NCBI RefSeq assembly: GCF_000027005.1
Contig: NC_012964.1
Span: forward strand, 62,001 to 126,000
Length of the DNA: 64,000 nucleotides
Direction: 5' to 3'
Source: Komagataella phaffii GS115
Lineage: Eukaryota > Ascomycota > Pichiomycetes > Pichiales > Pichiaceae
The number at the start of each line of letters is the position of its first letter. Within the stretch, counting starts at the first letter, position 1. The notes beneath the pieces are model-generated. The model did not search any database and was not told where the DNA came from. It saw nothing but the letters and a program-made list of their open reading frames with translations. Of the stretch, positions 8,761 through 17,294 are shown piece by piece. Made by a program: the position numbers and the translations under genes.

Positions 8761-10305
8761 TCAGACGTATCCTATCTTGTATTCGCCTTTGGGTGCATCA
8801 ATGAGCTGTAGGTACTTGTCACATTTAGGGACTTCCTCGTCAACATGTCCCACCACCAAGACGCATCCTTGGTTATAGGAGCTCACAAAGTCTTTACATC
8901 TTAACACATCATTTTCATCCATCGCACTTAAGCTCTCATCTAAGATCAAAATCCTGGGGTTATTTATTACAGCCCTGATAAACAGAACAACTTTTTGATG
9001 GGAAATGGATAATTCATCGAAAGAAGTGTCTTTAAGTTCTCCTAATTGAAAATATTCCAATAAATTGTTGATTCTATTAATTTGATCAGCCGTCAAATTA
9101 TTTGGAGGGAGATAAGATCCGGTTACGAAACCTGTGGACACAGCTTTGAAAACAGTCAGTTTCTTTGGAAATAAAGCATGCAATTCAGGAGACGTAAAAC
9201 CAATGTATTTATTCGTGTCAAAATAATTTGTAGAACCAATACGTCTAGGGGCTCCATAAACAGATATACTTTTGTTCCAAGATTGGGGATGATCCAAGGT
9301 CAGTAATGACAAAATGGTGGTTTTTCCAGAACCATTTGGTCCACGGATATGCCATTTTTCGCCACATCGAACGTTCCAATTCAAATTTGTTAGTATCTTT
9401 TTTCCCTTATGAGCTACATTGACATTCCTCATGGAAATTATCTCTGAATTATCTGTGTTGGCAGTCTGTCTTTCTATAAAGGCCAGTTCCTTCTTTTTTA
9501 TATTCTCTAGTTCTTTAACCTGAGACTTCTTAAATTCGTCCAGATTCGCCTCAAGTTCAGGTGCCAATTCATCCTTTGGTCCGTGCTTGACAACTCCATC
9601 CTGGTTTACAAGAACAACGTTGTCAATCCACGAGGGAATTGGATCTTGAATCCTTAGTCCCAGCAGGATTGCTGACTCGTGGTCTTGGCTAAGAACATTC
9701 GAAACTAAGTCTGTAGCATTTGGATCCAGTCCCAAAAATGGATCATCAATGAGAAGAATTTTGGGTGCCTTGTAGATGGATTTTGCTAATCTAGCCCTTC
9801 TGAACTGCCCGTTACTAAGTCCATTGATATACTTGTCTTCCAGTCCGTCCAGCTTGAACGTTTTTATCAGATTGGCGATCTTGTCACTATCAACTTTATG
9901 AGATGCGTTGTAGGAGTAGTCACTAATGAACTGATCCACTCTGATATCAATCTCCAGGTCTTTGAAGAACTCATATCTTGCTCCCAGATGCGTGAACCCA
10001 CCATTACCAGTCCCGGTAGCACTCTTGCCGTAGTTATTATTGGAAAATTGGAGCAGCTCGATCGAGTTGGACGCCAGTTCGTTAGCCAAAATGGGGTATT
10101 TTCTTCCCTCTATTGGAATTGCTAAATGCTTACCCGATAAAACTTCCAAGAATGACGATTTGGTGTGTCCAATTATCGCCCAACGTTTGTCGGAATTCAA
10201 ATTGAGGTTTATAGGATTCTTAAATAACAGTCGTTTGGAGCATACTTTGGAGGCAGATCCAGTGGCCCTTTGAAACAATACATTCTTAAGCTCCACTAGG
10301 TTCAT
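8761..10305 (-). CDS. Soluble two-domain ABC ATPase, YDR061W/ModF type
   Basis: From the first ATG the protein has 514 residues and no membrane segment: two ABC ATPase domains in tandem. In domain 1 the P-loop is degenerate (GHTKSS at about 46-51, missing the usual Gly-x-x-Gly-Lys spacing), while the signature is LSNGQFRR and Walker B is ILLIDDPF. In domain 2 Walker A is intact (GPNGSGKTT, residues 322-330), Walker B is ILILDES, and the signature is weak (LSISHQK). This plan matches the S. cerevisiae protein YDR061W, a poorly characterised ABC protein found in mitochondrial fractions, and resembles bacterial ModF/PhrA. Function is unknown. The frame extends upstream to 10380 only through a non-ATG codon, so the start was set at 10305. 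Confidence 0.8.
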   Translation of the reverse strand: MNLVELKNVLFQRATGSASKVCSKRLLFKNPINLNLNSDKRWAIIGHTKSSFLEVLSGKHLAIPIEGRKYPILANELASNSIELLQFSNNNYGKSATGTGNGGFTHLGARYEFFKDLEIDIRVDQFISDYSYNASHKVDSDKIANLIKTFKLDGLEDKYINGLSNGQFRRARLAKSIYKAPKILLIDDPFLGLDPNATDLVSNVLSQDHESAILLGLRIQDPIPSWIDNVVLVNQDGVVKHGPKDELAPELEANLDEFKKSQVKELENIKKKELAFIERQTANTDNSEIISMRNVNVAHKGKKILTNLNWNVRCGEKWHIRGPNGSGKTTILSLLTLDHPQSWNKSISVYGAPRRIGSTNYFDTNKYIGFTSPELHALFPKKLTVFKAVSTGFVTGSYLPPNNLTADQINRINNLLEYFQLGELKDTSFDELSISHQKVVLFIRAVINNPRILILDESLSAMDENDVLRCKDFVSSYNQGCVLVVGHVDEEVPKCDKYLQLIDAPKGEYKIGYV

Positions 10306-10636
10306 TGTTCCATTCAGAGATTGGGCGTGAGGAGCATTGACTAACTCTCCAGTTAGCGAATAACTGGGGGATGTATGCACCTAGCATCAATGTGGTTCCG
10401 ATATTCTGAGGCATAACAGACACGGTAAGCAACCGTTTATTAGTTCTCTTGAAAGACAGCCGAAGCTGCTCGTTGGGCTTAGACTGCCCTCAAATTTGAC
10501 ATTTTTCACAGACCTTTACCTGCCAACTGTAAGCCAGACGATTACCTAATCGTAAGTTTTTGAGGCGAGCCCTAGACACGTTAATCCTCGCGTATGATCA
10601 CTGTTTACGAAGCTACATGCTTTCTTTAAAAGCACA
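10306..10636. other. Divergent promoter region of the YDR061W-like and MMS4 genes
   Basis: The 331 bases between two divergent starts show no strong TATA box. Short ATG-initiated frames upstream of the ABC gene are out of frame with it. Confidence 0.4.
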
Positions 10637-12013
10637 ATGAGTCTCAATTGTGGTGATTCTGATTCGGAGGTGGACTCCTTTCCCAGCTCCGAATCTGAAT
10701 TTAATGTTTTGGGCACCAATCTTCTAGTCAGTCGGAGGCAGAACAATAGCAAAACCACAGAGTGTTCAAGCTTATCTCCCGACTTTTCCAACAAGCACGC
10801 TGCGGGCCAAAGCACACCAAAATCTGAAATCTTTGTGGATGAAGGAAGTAGTTTAATTCTTCTGGATAACGATCATCTTACAGATAGAGTTATTGAAATT
10901 CTTGACTCTTCAATTATGGACCTGGAAGACGATAATGGCTCTCCTCTTGACAGATCAAGTTCGCAGGAGGAAAACAACCAAGTTGAGCTCAGCCTTGACG
11001 AAATAATAACTAGCAGCCAATTCACACAAGAAGGGACCAATGCAAAGGAAGAAGAACCGAAAAGTTATCTTCAGCAGTTATTGGAACGTGCCACTCCTCA
11101 AGAGTTGAGACGAGTCAATAAAGTCACTAGAACACAAGAGGAGATGTTATCGAAAGTTAAGATTGAAATATCCAACTCATTTTTAGAACACATAAAGAGG
11201 AAGGCCACTTTTGAATTTGATTCGGTACAGATTGAGGAGCTGGACTCAAAACACAAGGAAATCAGATGGAAATACGAGTTGGACTGCCTTTATTATCCGG
11301 AGCAGGAGATAGTTGTTCCACTTCCTCAAGGAAAGATTGAAATTGTCAACGAGAGTACAATCCTCTTGAGTTACACAGCAGAAGAAATGGCAACGAATTT
11401 ACTAAACGAAAGCCTCATATCATTAATCAACGAGTATCCCGCCGATTCATTCTTTATCATTCTTGTCGAAGGGTGGGATACTTACTTGAGGAGCATCAAA
11501 ACGAAACATAATAGAGATTTTGTAAAAGAGATAAGAATGCGATTGGACCAAGAGGAACTTCATCAAAAACGGCTCAAGAGCACTCCCCGACCTTCCAAGC
11601 CCAATCCTGTCGACCCTGACAAGTTATGGGAGAAGGTTCTATGTATGGAACTTGAGTTCAAAGTAAACATATTCCCTGTTCACAACGTGGTAGATTCCCT
11701 GGAATGGATTAAATCATTTACAAGCACCTTGGCCTCGAGAACATTCAACAAGAAACATAGAAATACAGGCTTCGAAAGAGTCGGAACGGTGAGATCAGGA
11801 AGTAATGGGGCCGACTGCTATTTCCAAGCACTTCAGCAGTTAAAATACATGACACCAATAACGGCAAAAAAACTAATGAACGAATATCCTTCTATAAACC
11901 GTTTATACGATCATATTTCCCGACATAATCACCTAGAAGGATGCTCAAAGAGTATCAGAGAGGCATTGATTAAACTATTTACGTGTGACAACCCAAACGA
12001 GTTGATAAATTAA
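10637..12013 (+). CDS. MMS4: Mms4/Eme1, non-catalytic subunit of the Mus81 structure-specific endonuclease
   Basis: The protein has 458 residues. The N-terminal 150 are acidic and low in order (SSSQEENNQVELSLDE). A charged helical stretch about 160-200 precedes an ERCC4-like nuclease fold that lacks the catalytic GDxnERKxxxD motif (region IILVEGWDTYLRSIKTKH, then ELEFKVNIFPVHNVVDSLEW). The C-terminus contains a helix-hairpin-helix-like region (ALQQLKYMTPITAKKLMNEY). This is the Eme1/Mms4 architecture. With Mus81 it cuts nicked Holliday junctions and 3' flaps in the nucleus. It is much shorter than S. cerevisiae Mms4 (691 aa) and nearer to the size of animal EME proteins, mainly through a shorter N-terminal regulatory tail. 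Confidence 0.8.
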   Translation: MSLNCGDSDSEVDSFPSSESEFNVLGTNLLVSRRQNNSKTTECSSLSPDFSNKHAAGQSTPKSEIFVDEGSSLILLDNDHLTDRVIEILDSSIMDLEDDNGSPLDRSSSQEENNQVELSLDEIITSSQFTQEGTNAKEEEPKSYLQQLLERATPQELRRVNKVTRTQEEMLSKVKIEISNSFLEHIKRKATFEFDSVQIEELDSKHKEIRWKYELDCLYYPEQEIVVPLPQGKIEIVNESTILLSYTAEEMATNLLNESLISLINEYPADSFFIILVEGWDTYLRSIKTKHNRDFVKEIRMRLDQEELHQKRLKSTPRPSKPNPVDPDKLWEKVLCMELEFKVNIFPVHNVVDSLEWIKSFTSTLASRTFNKKHRNTGFERVGTVRSGSNGADCYFQALQQLKYMTPITAKKLMNEYPSINRLYDHISRHNHLEGCSKSIREALIKLFTCDNPNELIN

Positions 12014-12119
12014 TTATTATTTCTTCTTGCTCCTTTTAAATTGTTTGATGTGCTCCACTTTGACGAATGTGCTATTACGGTTAGTTTTAGGTCTGAAATG
12101 CGGTAATTCCAAAAAAGAT

Positions 12120-12983
12120 TTAAAGTACTTGCTTTATGGTATTCAAATCATCGTTGTTCAGACTGTCCTCTAGTTCTGCTATAGTTGTCAACGATTGGCG
12201 AATCAAGTTAATCTCTTCATCTGAAAATCTGAACTTATTCTGCACTAGAGTGGTCAGAAGACTCAAAACTTTGTCTATAGAGGTAATGTGCCCTTCTGCT
12301 TTCAAAACCTTGAGCATACTAATAACCACCTTGTTGTTGTGCAAATGTTCGATAACTTCTTCTGATAGTCCATTGGTAATGATGGAGGAAAGCAAAGACA
12401 GCGTTCTAAGCTTTATTTTCTCATTAGAGTTATCCAAAGATGTCAACAGCGGGCTTATCTCATTCCAACCACCTTGGTTGCTGAACTCTTCGTAAGCTGG
12501 TTTATTATGCCTTAGAACATTGCTCAATGCATAAAGGGCCTTTAGTTTGACCGAATCATCCTCCTCCGAATTAGAAGAGATTGCAATCAACTTCTTTATA
12601 CCATCAGAGTGCTTCAGAAAATGTTCCTGACATTTGGGGTTGTTCTGAACTGCAGTGCCTATACAAGAACAGGCGAATCTCCTTAGAGAGATATACTCGC
12701 TATCGAGGTTTTGAAGCAAAGGAGGCCAAAGATGCATATTTTCAATGTTATTAGCATTGTCCATATTTTCAATGAGCATTTCAAAATTGTCAAAGGCAAC
12801 CTCTTTGTTTTCTAAATCTGTTTCGGGGTTGTTAATCACCTTCATGGATTCGTTCATCAATGTGGGTTCGTCGGGGCCTCCAAACAACTGAGCCAGCAGT
12901 TCTGGGTCTGGCTGCCCAGCTCTTTTCTTGGATTCCTCATCCTGAGAGTTTGCTGATATCGACCATTTGAGTAGCTTCTCCAT
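12120..12983 (-). CDS. FES1: Fes1, cytosolic Hsp70 nucleotide exchange factor
   Basis: The protein has 287 residues, the usual Fes1/HspBP1 length. It opens with the conserved LLKWSISAN, then the spacer PDPELLAQLFGGPDEPTLM, then an all-helical armadillo-repeat body (about 45-250) with MHLWPPLLQNLDSEYISLRR and ALYALSNVLRHNKPA. Fes1 binds the nucleotide-binding domain of Ssa-type Hsp70 and promotes ADP release and the handover of misfolded proteins. The start ATG is the first in the frame. It is divergent from TFB4, with 140 bases between start codons, so they share a short promoter. Confidence 0.95.
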   Translation of the reverse strand: MEKLLKWSISANSQDEESKKRAGQPDPELLAQLFGGPDEPTLMNESMKVINNPETDLENKEVAFDNFEMLIENMDNANNIENMHLWPPLLQNLDSEYISLRRFACSCIGTAVQNNPKCQEHFLKHSDGIKKLIAISSNSEEDDSVKLKALYALSNVLRHNKPAYEEFSNQGGWNEISPLLTSLDNSNEKIKLRTLSLLSSIITNGLSEEVIEHLHNNKVVISMLKVLKAEGHITSIDKVLSLLTTLVQNKFRFSDEEINLIRQSLTTIAELEDSLNNDDLNTIKQVL

Positions 12984-13123
12984 TGTGCTTATGATCTGTT
13001 AATTGGAGCGGTAAAGAAGTGGAAAAAGCAGGAGGAATAATCTTAGTCAGATGTAATGTTTCTCGAATTACTCTGTTCCTTTCTTTATATATTAATGATA
13101 AGTTTCTTCTAGAAGGATCTATC

Positions 13124-14250
13124 ATGGATGCCATTGCAGATAGGGCCTTCCAAGAGAAGCAGCATAATGTGTCTCAAGGTATGTTGAATCAGAGCATTTG
13201 CCATGGGCGTATCGGTTAATGGAAGAAGGTAATAAAAAAATATTCTTACTTGATCTCATTTCTGGTAGTTTTGCTCTCAGGATCTGAATTATTCTGGACG
13301 CTAACTTTTTTGTTTTAGATGAAACTCCTTCGTTGCTAGCAGTTGTTATTGATACCAATCCACTTGAATGGACAAAGCTAAAAGGTGTGATCTGTTTGAA
13401 AGAGCTTTGCAAATCAGTTTTGGTTCTTTTAAATGCACATCTCTCTTTGAACAGTGGAAATAGGGTGGCAGTTCTCACATCTTCTTCCCTCAACTCGGGA
13501 CCAAAATTCCTGTATCCAGATCCAAACGATAAGACTTACGAAAAAAGAGAGTCTTTACTATCCTCTGACATACATCGGCAATTCAAATTTGTTGACCAGA
13601 AAATAATACAAGAACTACAGATACTACTTGATAACGAGCCTTTAAATCCAGAAAACCAGGAACTCAAAGGAAGCATAGCAGGTGCTATGTCTATGGCATT
13701 AAGCTACATAAATAGACTTACCAACATCGAACCAGAGTCGACAGGAAACACACTAAGAGCTAAGATGCTGGTTATAAGTATAAGTGACGACTCCACCCAA
13801 CAATATGTGCCTTTCATGAACTGCATTTTTTCTGCTCAAAAGATGAAAGTTTCCATTGACGTCTGTAAGATGGGACCCGATTCCAGTTTTCTCCAACAGG
13901 CATCCGATGTCACTAATGGCGTTTATATGCTCATCAAAAATGTTCATGGGCTCATACAGTACCTAACCACTGCACTTTTCATTGACCCCTCTCTGAGACC
14001 AATAATGGTCCTTCCTACCAATTCAGATCTCGATTTTAGAGCGTCATGTTTTGTGACTAATAAAGTGATAGATATTGGGTATGTGTGCAGTGTGTGCTTG
14101 TGTATTTTCAGCATCATTCCCCGAAATAATGTCTGCCCAACTTGCCAATCAAAGTTCGATGACGCAGTAGTGAAAAAGCTACGCCAAAAACCTATCGTTA
14201 TTCCATTACAGAAAAAGAAAAAGCTGGAAGACGGAGTGCAAAGGACGTGA
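13124..14250 (+). CDS. TFB4: Tfb4, TFIIH core subunit (p34), two exons
   Basis: Exon 1 (13124-13178) encodes MDAIADRAFQEKQHNVSQ. The intron is 13179-13318, with GTATGT at the 5' end, CTAAC at 13301-13305 as branch site, a pyrimidine tract and TTTTAG. Exon 2 (13319-14250) continues in phase as DETPSLLAVVIDTNPLEW. The joined CDS is 987 bases, 328 residues. A von Willebrand-like domain fills the first 240 residues (LLNAHLSLNSGNRVAVL) and a C4 zinc finger ends the protein (CSVCLCIFSIIPRNNVCPTC). The N-terminus and intron phase agree with the S. cerevisiae Tfb4 N-terminus as I remember it. Tfb4 pairs with Ssl1 (p44) in TFIIH, serving transcription initiation and nucleotide excision repair. Confidence 0.95.
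13179..13318 (+). other. Spliceosomal intron of TFB4 (140 bases)
   Basis: GTATGT donor, GCTAACT branch region ending 13 bases before the TTTTAG acceptor. Without removal the frame from 13124 stops in the intron; with removal the N-terminus matches the Tfb4 family. Confidence 0.93.
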
Positions 14251-14261
14251 AGGAGTTGCCA

Positions 14262-14690
14262 TTATCGGGACTTTAATAAACTAGTTTGCCCTTTGGACAT
14301 GCCATTTTTAATGACACTGTATAGAAACTCTTTTGGGTACTGGTGTTTATCAATCATGTGTAGACGTCTCGTTTGAGGAGAGGAACAGATCTTATCACAA
14401 GTTTCCAGAAAACACTGGTAGATTTTTTCTCCTCTTTCTTCTTTGATAGAATTGAATGGATTATGGTGCTCTTGTATGTGAAGATATAAGAACCTTTCAT
14501 TAGGAAAGTTCTTTTTGCAACTCTGACAAATAAAAGTGTGATATTGTAGGATGTGGTGATTCAACGATGAGTGGTCTGTGAAATCTGCTTTACATGCTCC
14601 CAGCGTGCACCTGAACAACGCCTGATTGCTTATTCGTGTAGATTTTTGCTCGTTTGATGCGTCACTGAAATCATCTAACGTTCTTTTCAT
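14262..14690 (-). CDS. C2H2 zinc-finger protein, ZNF511 family
   Basis: The protein has 142 residues with three C2H2-like fingers: CTLGACKADFTDHSSLNHHI, then FICQSCKKNFPNERFLYLHI, then YQCFLETCDKICSSPQTRR. The spacing, the linker HHNPFNSIKEERGEKI and the tail DKHQYPKEF follow the human ZNF511 and fungal orthologue pattern closely. The molecular role of this family is poorly known. It is predicted nuclear from its fingers and basic residues. The stop codon lies 11 bases from the convergent TFB4 stop, and the start is 74 bases from the divergent BRR1-like start, so the gene is packed tightly between neighbours. Confidence 0.85.
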   Translation of the reverse strand: MKRTLDDFSDASNEQKSTRISNQALFRCTLGACKADFTDHSSLNHHILQYHTFICQSCKKNFPNERFLYLHIQEHHNPFNSIKEERGEKIYQCFLETCDKICSSPQTRRLHMIDKHQYPKEFLYSVIKNGMSKGQTSLLKSR

Positions 14691-14764
14691 GGGCTAGCTT
14701 AGGTTAGTGTTCGCTCGTTTTTTCTTAGCTACTACTCTTTACATGTATATACAGTCCTATTACA

Positions 14765-15550
14765 ATGAAACGACAGAACCAGCCGTATGAGTTGTTAACG
14801 TTGAAGAAGCAAAAGGCAGAACAACCCGAATCTTCCATAGAACACACACATGGACCGGTTGACCTCCAATTTGGACAGAGAAAGGCTTTTCCTGTCGATC
14901 TAGATATCGACCCTTCCAGGCTGCCCCAGAATGAAGGTTCTCTTCCACAAGACGTCATGACATACCTAGCAATGGTTCGAATGGAGGCAGAAGGCAACGC
15001 AAGATACAATATTGACGAGGATGAAAACTTTTATCTACATGAAACTGTTAAAACTAAGGAGAATATAGCTTTGGACCCTGTGGACAATGAACACCAAGTG
15101 CACATAACCTGGCACCATGACTACACAGAGTACTTTAAAGCCAGACAAGAAAAGCTTAGCATTTTAGGAAAGGAAATCGAAGGTGACGAAAAGTTTATAG
15201 AGCCCTCCAGTGCCCAATTGTGGAAGAAATATGTATTTGAAACGACCCCTGATGACCGATTAATAGTAGCCATTCCGTTTGACGTCAAGTTCAAGATGAT
15301 AATCTACTTCACACGATGGCTTAATAAGACATTGAATGCCAATCTGATCAAATGGATAGAAATAACATTAGAATCACTTCCGGAGTTGTTGGAGGGGACT
15401 GAGATATCGTTGTTACGTAATCTTGCTAAGAAGGCGATAAAGCTACGAGGTAATGACTTGGACAGCACCAGTTTATCGGTTATGGATGAGATAATATCCA
15501 TAGTTGGGGATGTGTATCATCAAAGGGATCTATTAGAGGGTTATTTATAG
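14765..15550 (+). CDS. BRR1: Gemin2/SIP1 family protein, Brr1-like snRNP assembly factor
   Basis: The protein has 261 residues. A short basic N-terminus is followed by LPQNEGSLPQDVMTYLAMVR, which resembles the Gemin2 signature (a Pro followed by YLxxVRxEA). The body is helical, with KARQEKLSILG, a WKKYVFE segment and a C-terminal helical bundle (YFTRWLNKTLNANLIKWIE). In S. cerevisiae, Brr1 is the Gemin2 counterpart and helps assemble the Sm core on spliceosomal snRNAs. Assignment rests on a short motif and overall layout, so it should be confirmed with a profile search. It is transcribed divergently from the ZNF511-like gene. Confidence 0.7.
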   Translation: MKRQNQPYELLTLKKQKAEQPESSIEHTHGPVDLQFGQRKAFPVDLDIDPSRLPQNEGSLPQDVMTYLAMVRMEAEGNARYNIDEDENFYLHETVKTKENIALDPVDNEHQVHITWHHDYTEYFKARQEKLSILGKEIEGDEKFIEPSSAQLWKKYVFETTPDDRLIVAIPFDVKFKMIIYFTRWLNKTLNANLIKWIEITLESLPELLEGTEISLLRNLAKKAIKLRGNDLDSTSLSVMDEIISIVGDVYHQRDLLEGYL

Positions 15551-15695
15551 GGTAATAAGGGTATATAAGCGAGATGACTTGTAGTGCCTTGATCCAAGTA
15601 GTGCGAGGAGTGTTCGCTCAATCCAAGTTCAAATTCCTTTGACATCTTCTGCTCGTCTCTTATTGCCATCTTCAATTGAATTAACCAGTGAAACA

Positions 15696-16083
15696 ATGTC
15701 TGAAGATCCCAGAAGACCAGATGAGGTAGTAAAGTACGAAATCTATTTAAGAAAGACGAAGCTCTTTATTTGAAAAATCCACTAACAGATCTAGGTACGT
15801 CCACGTTCCAGCTCAGACCAGAAATACGGCCGCCAACGTTGTTGGATCCACTTTACCGATGGCTGCCATGTTTTTAAGGAATAAAGTGGTTTCATGGTCT
15901 GCTCTTTTCATTGCCTTGCAAGCGTACTTGAATGAACCAAGATTCAAGCCTCAAAATAAGGACGGCCCATCTCAACCAGGTTTGATGACAGTTGGATTTG
16001 CCTTGCTGGCGGTTCTTACATCGTATACCGATGTACTATTTCCTACCCCCGGTGTTGGGAAGAAGATTGTACCCTCAGTTTAG
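15696..16083 (+). CDS. Asterix / PAT10 (WDR83OS) family membrane protein, two exons
   Basis: Exon 1 (15696-15733) encodes MSEDPRRPDEVVK up to the second base of the Lys codon. Exon 2 (15795-16083) continues as YVHVPAQTRNTAANVVG. The total is 108 residues, the size of human Asterix (106). The N-terminal SEDPRRPDEVVKY aligns with the animal SDPRRPNKVLRY, and two or three hydrophobic segments follow (MAAMFLRNKVVSWSALFIAL; LMTVGFALLAVLTSYTDVLF). In animals Asterix and CCDC47 form the PAT complex, an ER chaperone for transmembrane segments. The protein is invisible to a simple ORF scan because its first exon is only 38 bases. Confidence 0.85.
15734..15794 (+). other. Spliceosomal intron of the Asterix-like gene (61 bases)
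   Basis: GTACGA donor, ACTAAC branch at 15781-15786, acceptor CTAG. The first AG after the branch (15787-15788) is only a few bases away and appears to be skipped: the homology N-terminus requires the second AG at 15793-15794. Phase 2. Confidence 0.8.
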
Positions 16084-16279
16084 CTACTCAACAGATCCGG
16101 GCTTAGACAATTAATGACTAAGAGAAACTATTGTTGTTTAAGTTTCTAATATATTAAGTATGTAAATTTGATTTCAGACCCGATTCAGGACCACATAATC
16201 TACAGCCAAGCCAAGCCAAGCCCTGGCCTCAGACCTCGATGCCGTGTTCTTCTTCTTTCCATGGATCTTATCAAAAATT

Positions 16280-16732
16280 TTACTCACCAATATCCTCAGA
16301 CCAATCTGCCGGCCTCTCCTTGATGAACTTGGAAATTAACTCCTTGCACTCATCGTTTTTGGCATTGACAACTTCAACACCCTTAGATCTAAGTAATTCT
16401 TCAGCCCCTTGGAAAGTTTCATTTTCTCCAAGGACAACTCTCTTAATCCCGTACATCAAACAAGCCCCACTACACATATGGCAAGGGCTCAGGGTAGTGT
16501 ACATAGTGCAGTTCTTGTATGTCTTTCCTGGCAATCTTCCGGCATTTTCAAGAGCTGACATCTCGGCATGAAACACTGACGAACCTTTTTGAATTCTCAA
16601 ATTATGCCCAACGCCTAAAACAGTACCATCTTCGGACACTAGAGCTGCGCCAATAGGAATGCCTCCATCTTCATAACCTTTTTGAGCCTCCTTCAAGGCA
16701 AGTTTAATACCGTCTTCATCGCTGAATGTCAT
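16280..16732 (-). CDS. FCY1: Cytosine deaminase Fcy1
   Basis: From the first ATG the protein has 150 residues. The zinc-deaminase motifs are His55-Ala-Glu57 (FHAEMSALENAGR) and PCHMC with Cys84 and Cys87; Glu57 is the proton shuttle. GGIPIGAALV and a C-terminal ERPADWSEDIGE are diagnostic of the yeast-type cytosine deaminase, which is a dimer unrelated to bacterial CodA. It converts cytosine to uracil and ammonia and activates 5-fluorocytosine. The S. cerevisiae enzyme has His-Gly-Glu at the metal site; the Ala here is the common choice in other CDA-fold deaminases. The frame runs seven codons further upstream without an ATG. Confidence 0.93.
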   Translation of the reverse strand: MTFSDEDGIKLALKEAQKGYEDGGIPIGAALVSEDGTVLGVGHNLRIQKGSSVFHAEMSALENAGRLPGKTYKNCTMYTTLSPCHMCSGACLMYGIKRVVLGENETFQGAEELLRSKGVEVVNAKNDECKELISKFIKERPADWSEDIGE

Positions 16733-17294
16733 TTTCTGAGTAAGTAAAACCAAAAGAGAGATAAGATACTTTTTATGTCGAACGCAGGTCGTATGTTAAC
16801 CAAACGGTTTTACAGATAAGTAACACATAATTACACCAAGTCCTACTCAGTTCTAGATTAGTAAAAGATCTAGGAGATTACTTCACACTGATACGGAATA
16901 TTGCATGGAAGAAAGGCTGGTAGCAGACCAAAGTTCGGCTGGGTATAGACGGCTAGCGTGTTTTCTGGAGACACAGAATTAGTCCCCAAAAAAGCGAGAA
17001 GCGGGTAGATGCGTAGCAACGGCACTGGGGCAAAATCTTCTCCACGAGATTTCAGGCGATAGCCGCCGGAAACGGACTTCCCCAAAAAATCTAATCTGCA
17101 TTACATAATACCAAGGGGTTGACATTCAGACTCCTCGAAGTAGTGCATGACACTATATCTTCAGACCTCTTTAGTTGTGTCCTAACCAGATCTATAAAAG
17201 TTATCGAAAAAATCAGCTCAGCTTGCTTCAACCCTTAAAAGTTCTCCTTTTTCAAGTTTTCACAGGACAGCATTTTACCCATGGAAGAGAGATC
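16733..17294. other. Divergent promoter region of FCY1 and the ferric reductase gene
   Basis: The 562 bases carry a TATA box at 17193-17200 on the plus strand. I looked for Aft-type iron boxes (TGCACCC or its complement) and saw none. A 71-codon minus-strand frame inside shows no protein features. Confidence 0.45.
17193..17200 (+). promoter_or_regulatory. TATA box of the ferric reductase gene
   Basis: TATAAAAG lies 95 bases upstream of the chosen ATG at 17295, which supports that start over any upstream non-ATG codon. Confidence 0.6.

Noticed and set aside
10381..10480. Upstream ATG frame and CTAACT before the YDR061W-like gene as a possible spliced start
   Set aside because: The needed donor would be GTGCAT, which is not a yeast donor. 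The plain ATG at 10305 fits the start of the first ATPase domain.
16203..16222. Short tandem repeat of AGCCA units after the Asterix-like gene
   Set aside because: Only about three to four units; too short to be more than local slippage.
16870..17085. 71-codon minus-strand frame in the FCY1-ferric reductase gap
   Set aside because: Lies in a promoter region, has no protein-like pattern and no supporting signals.
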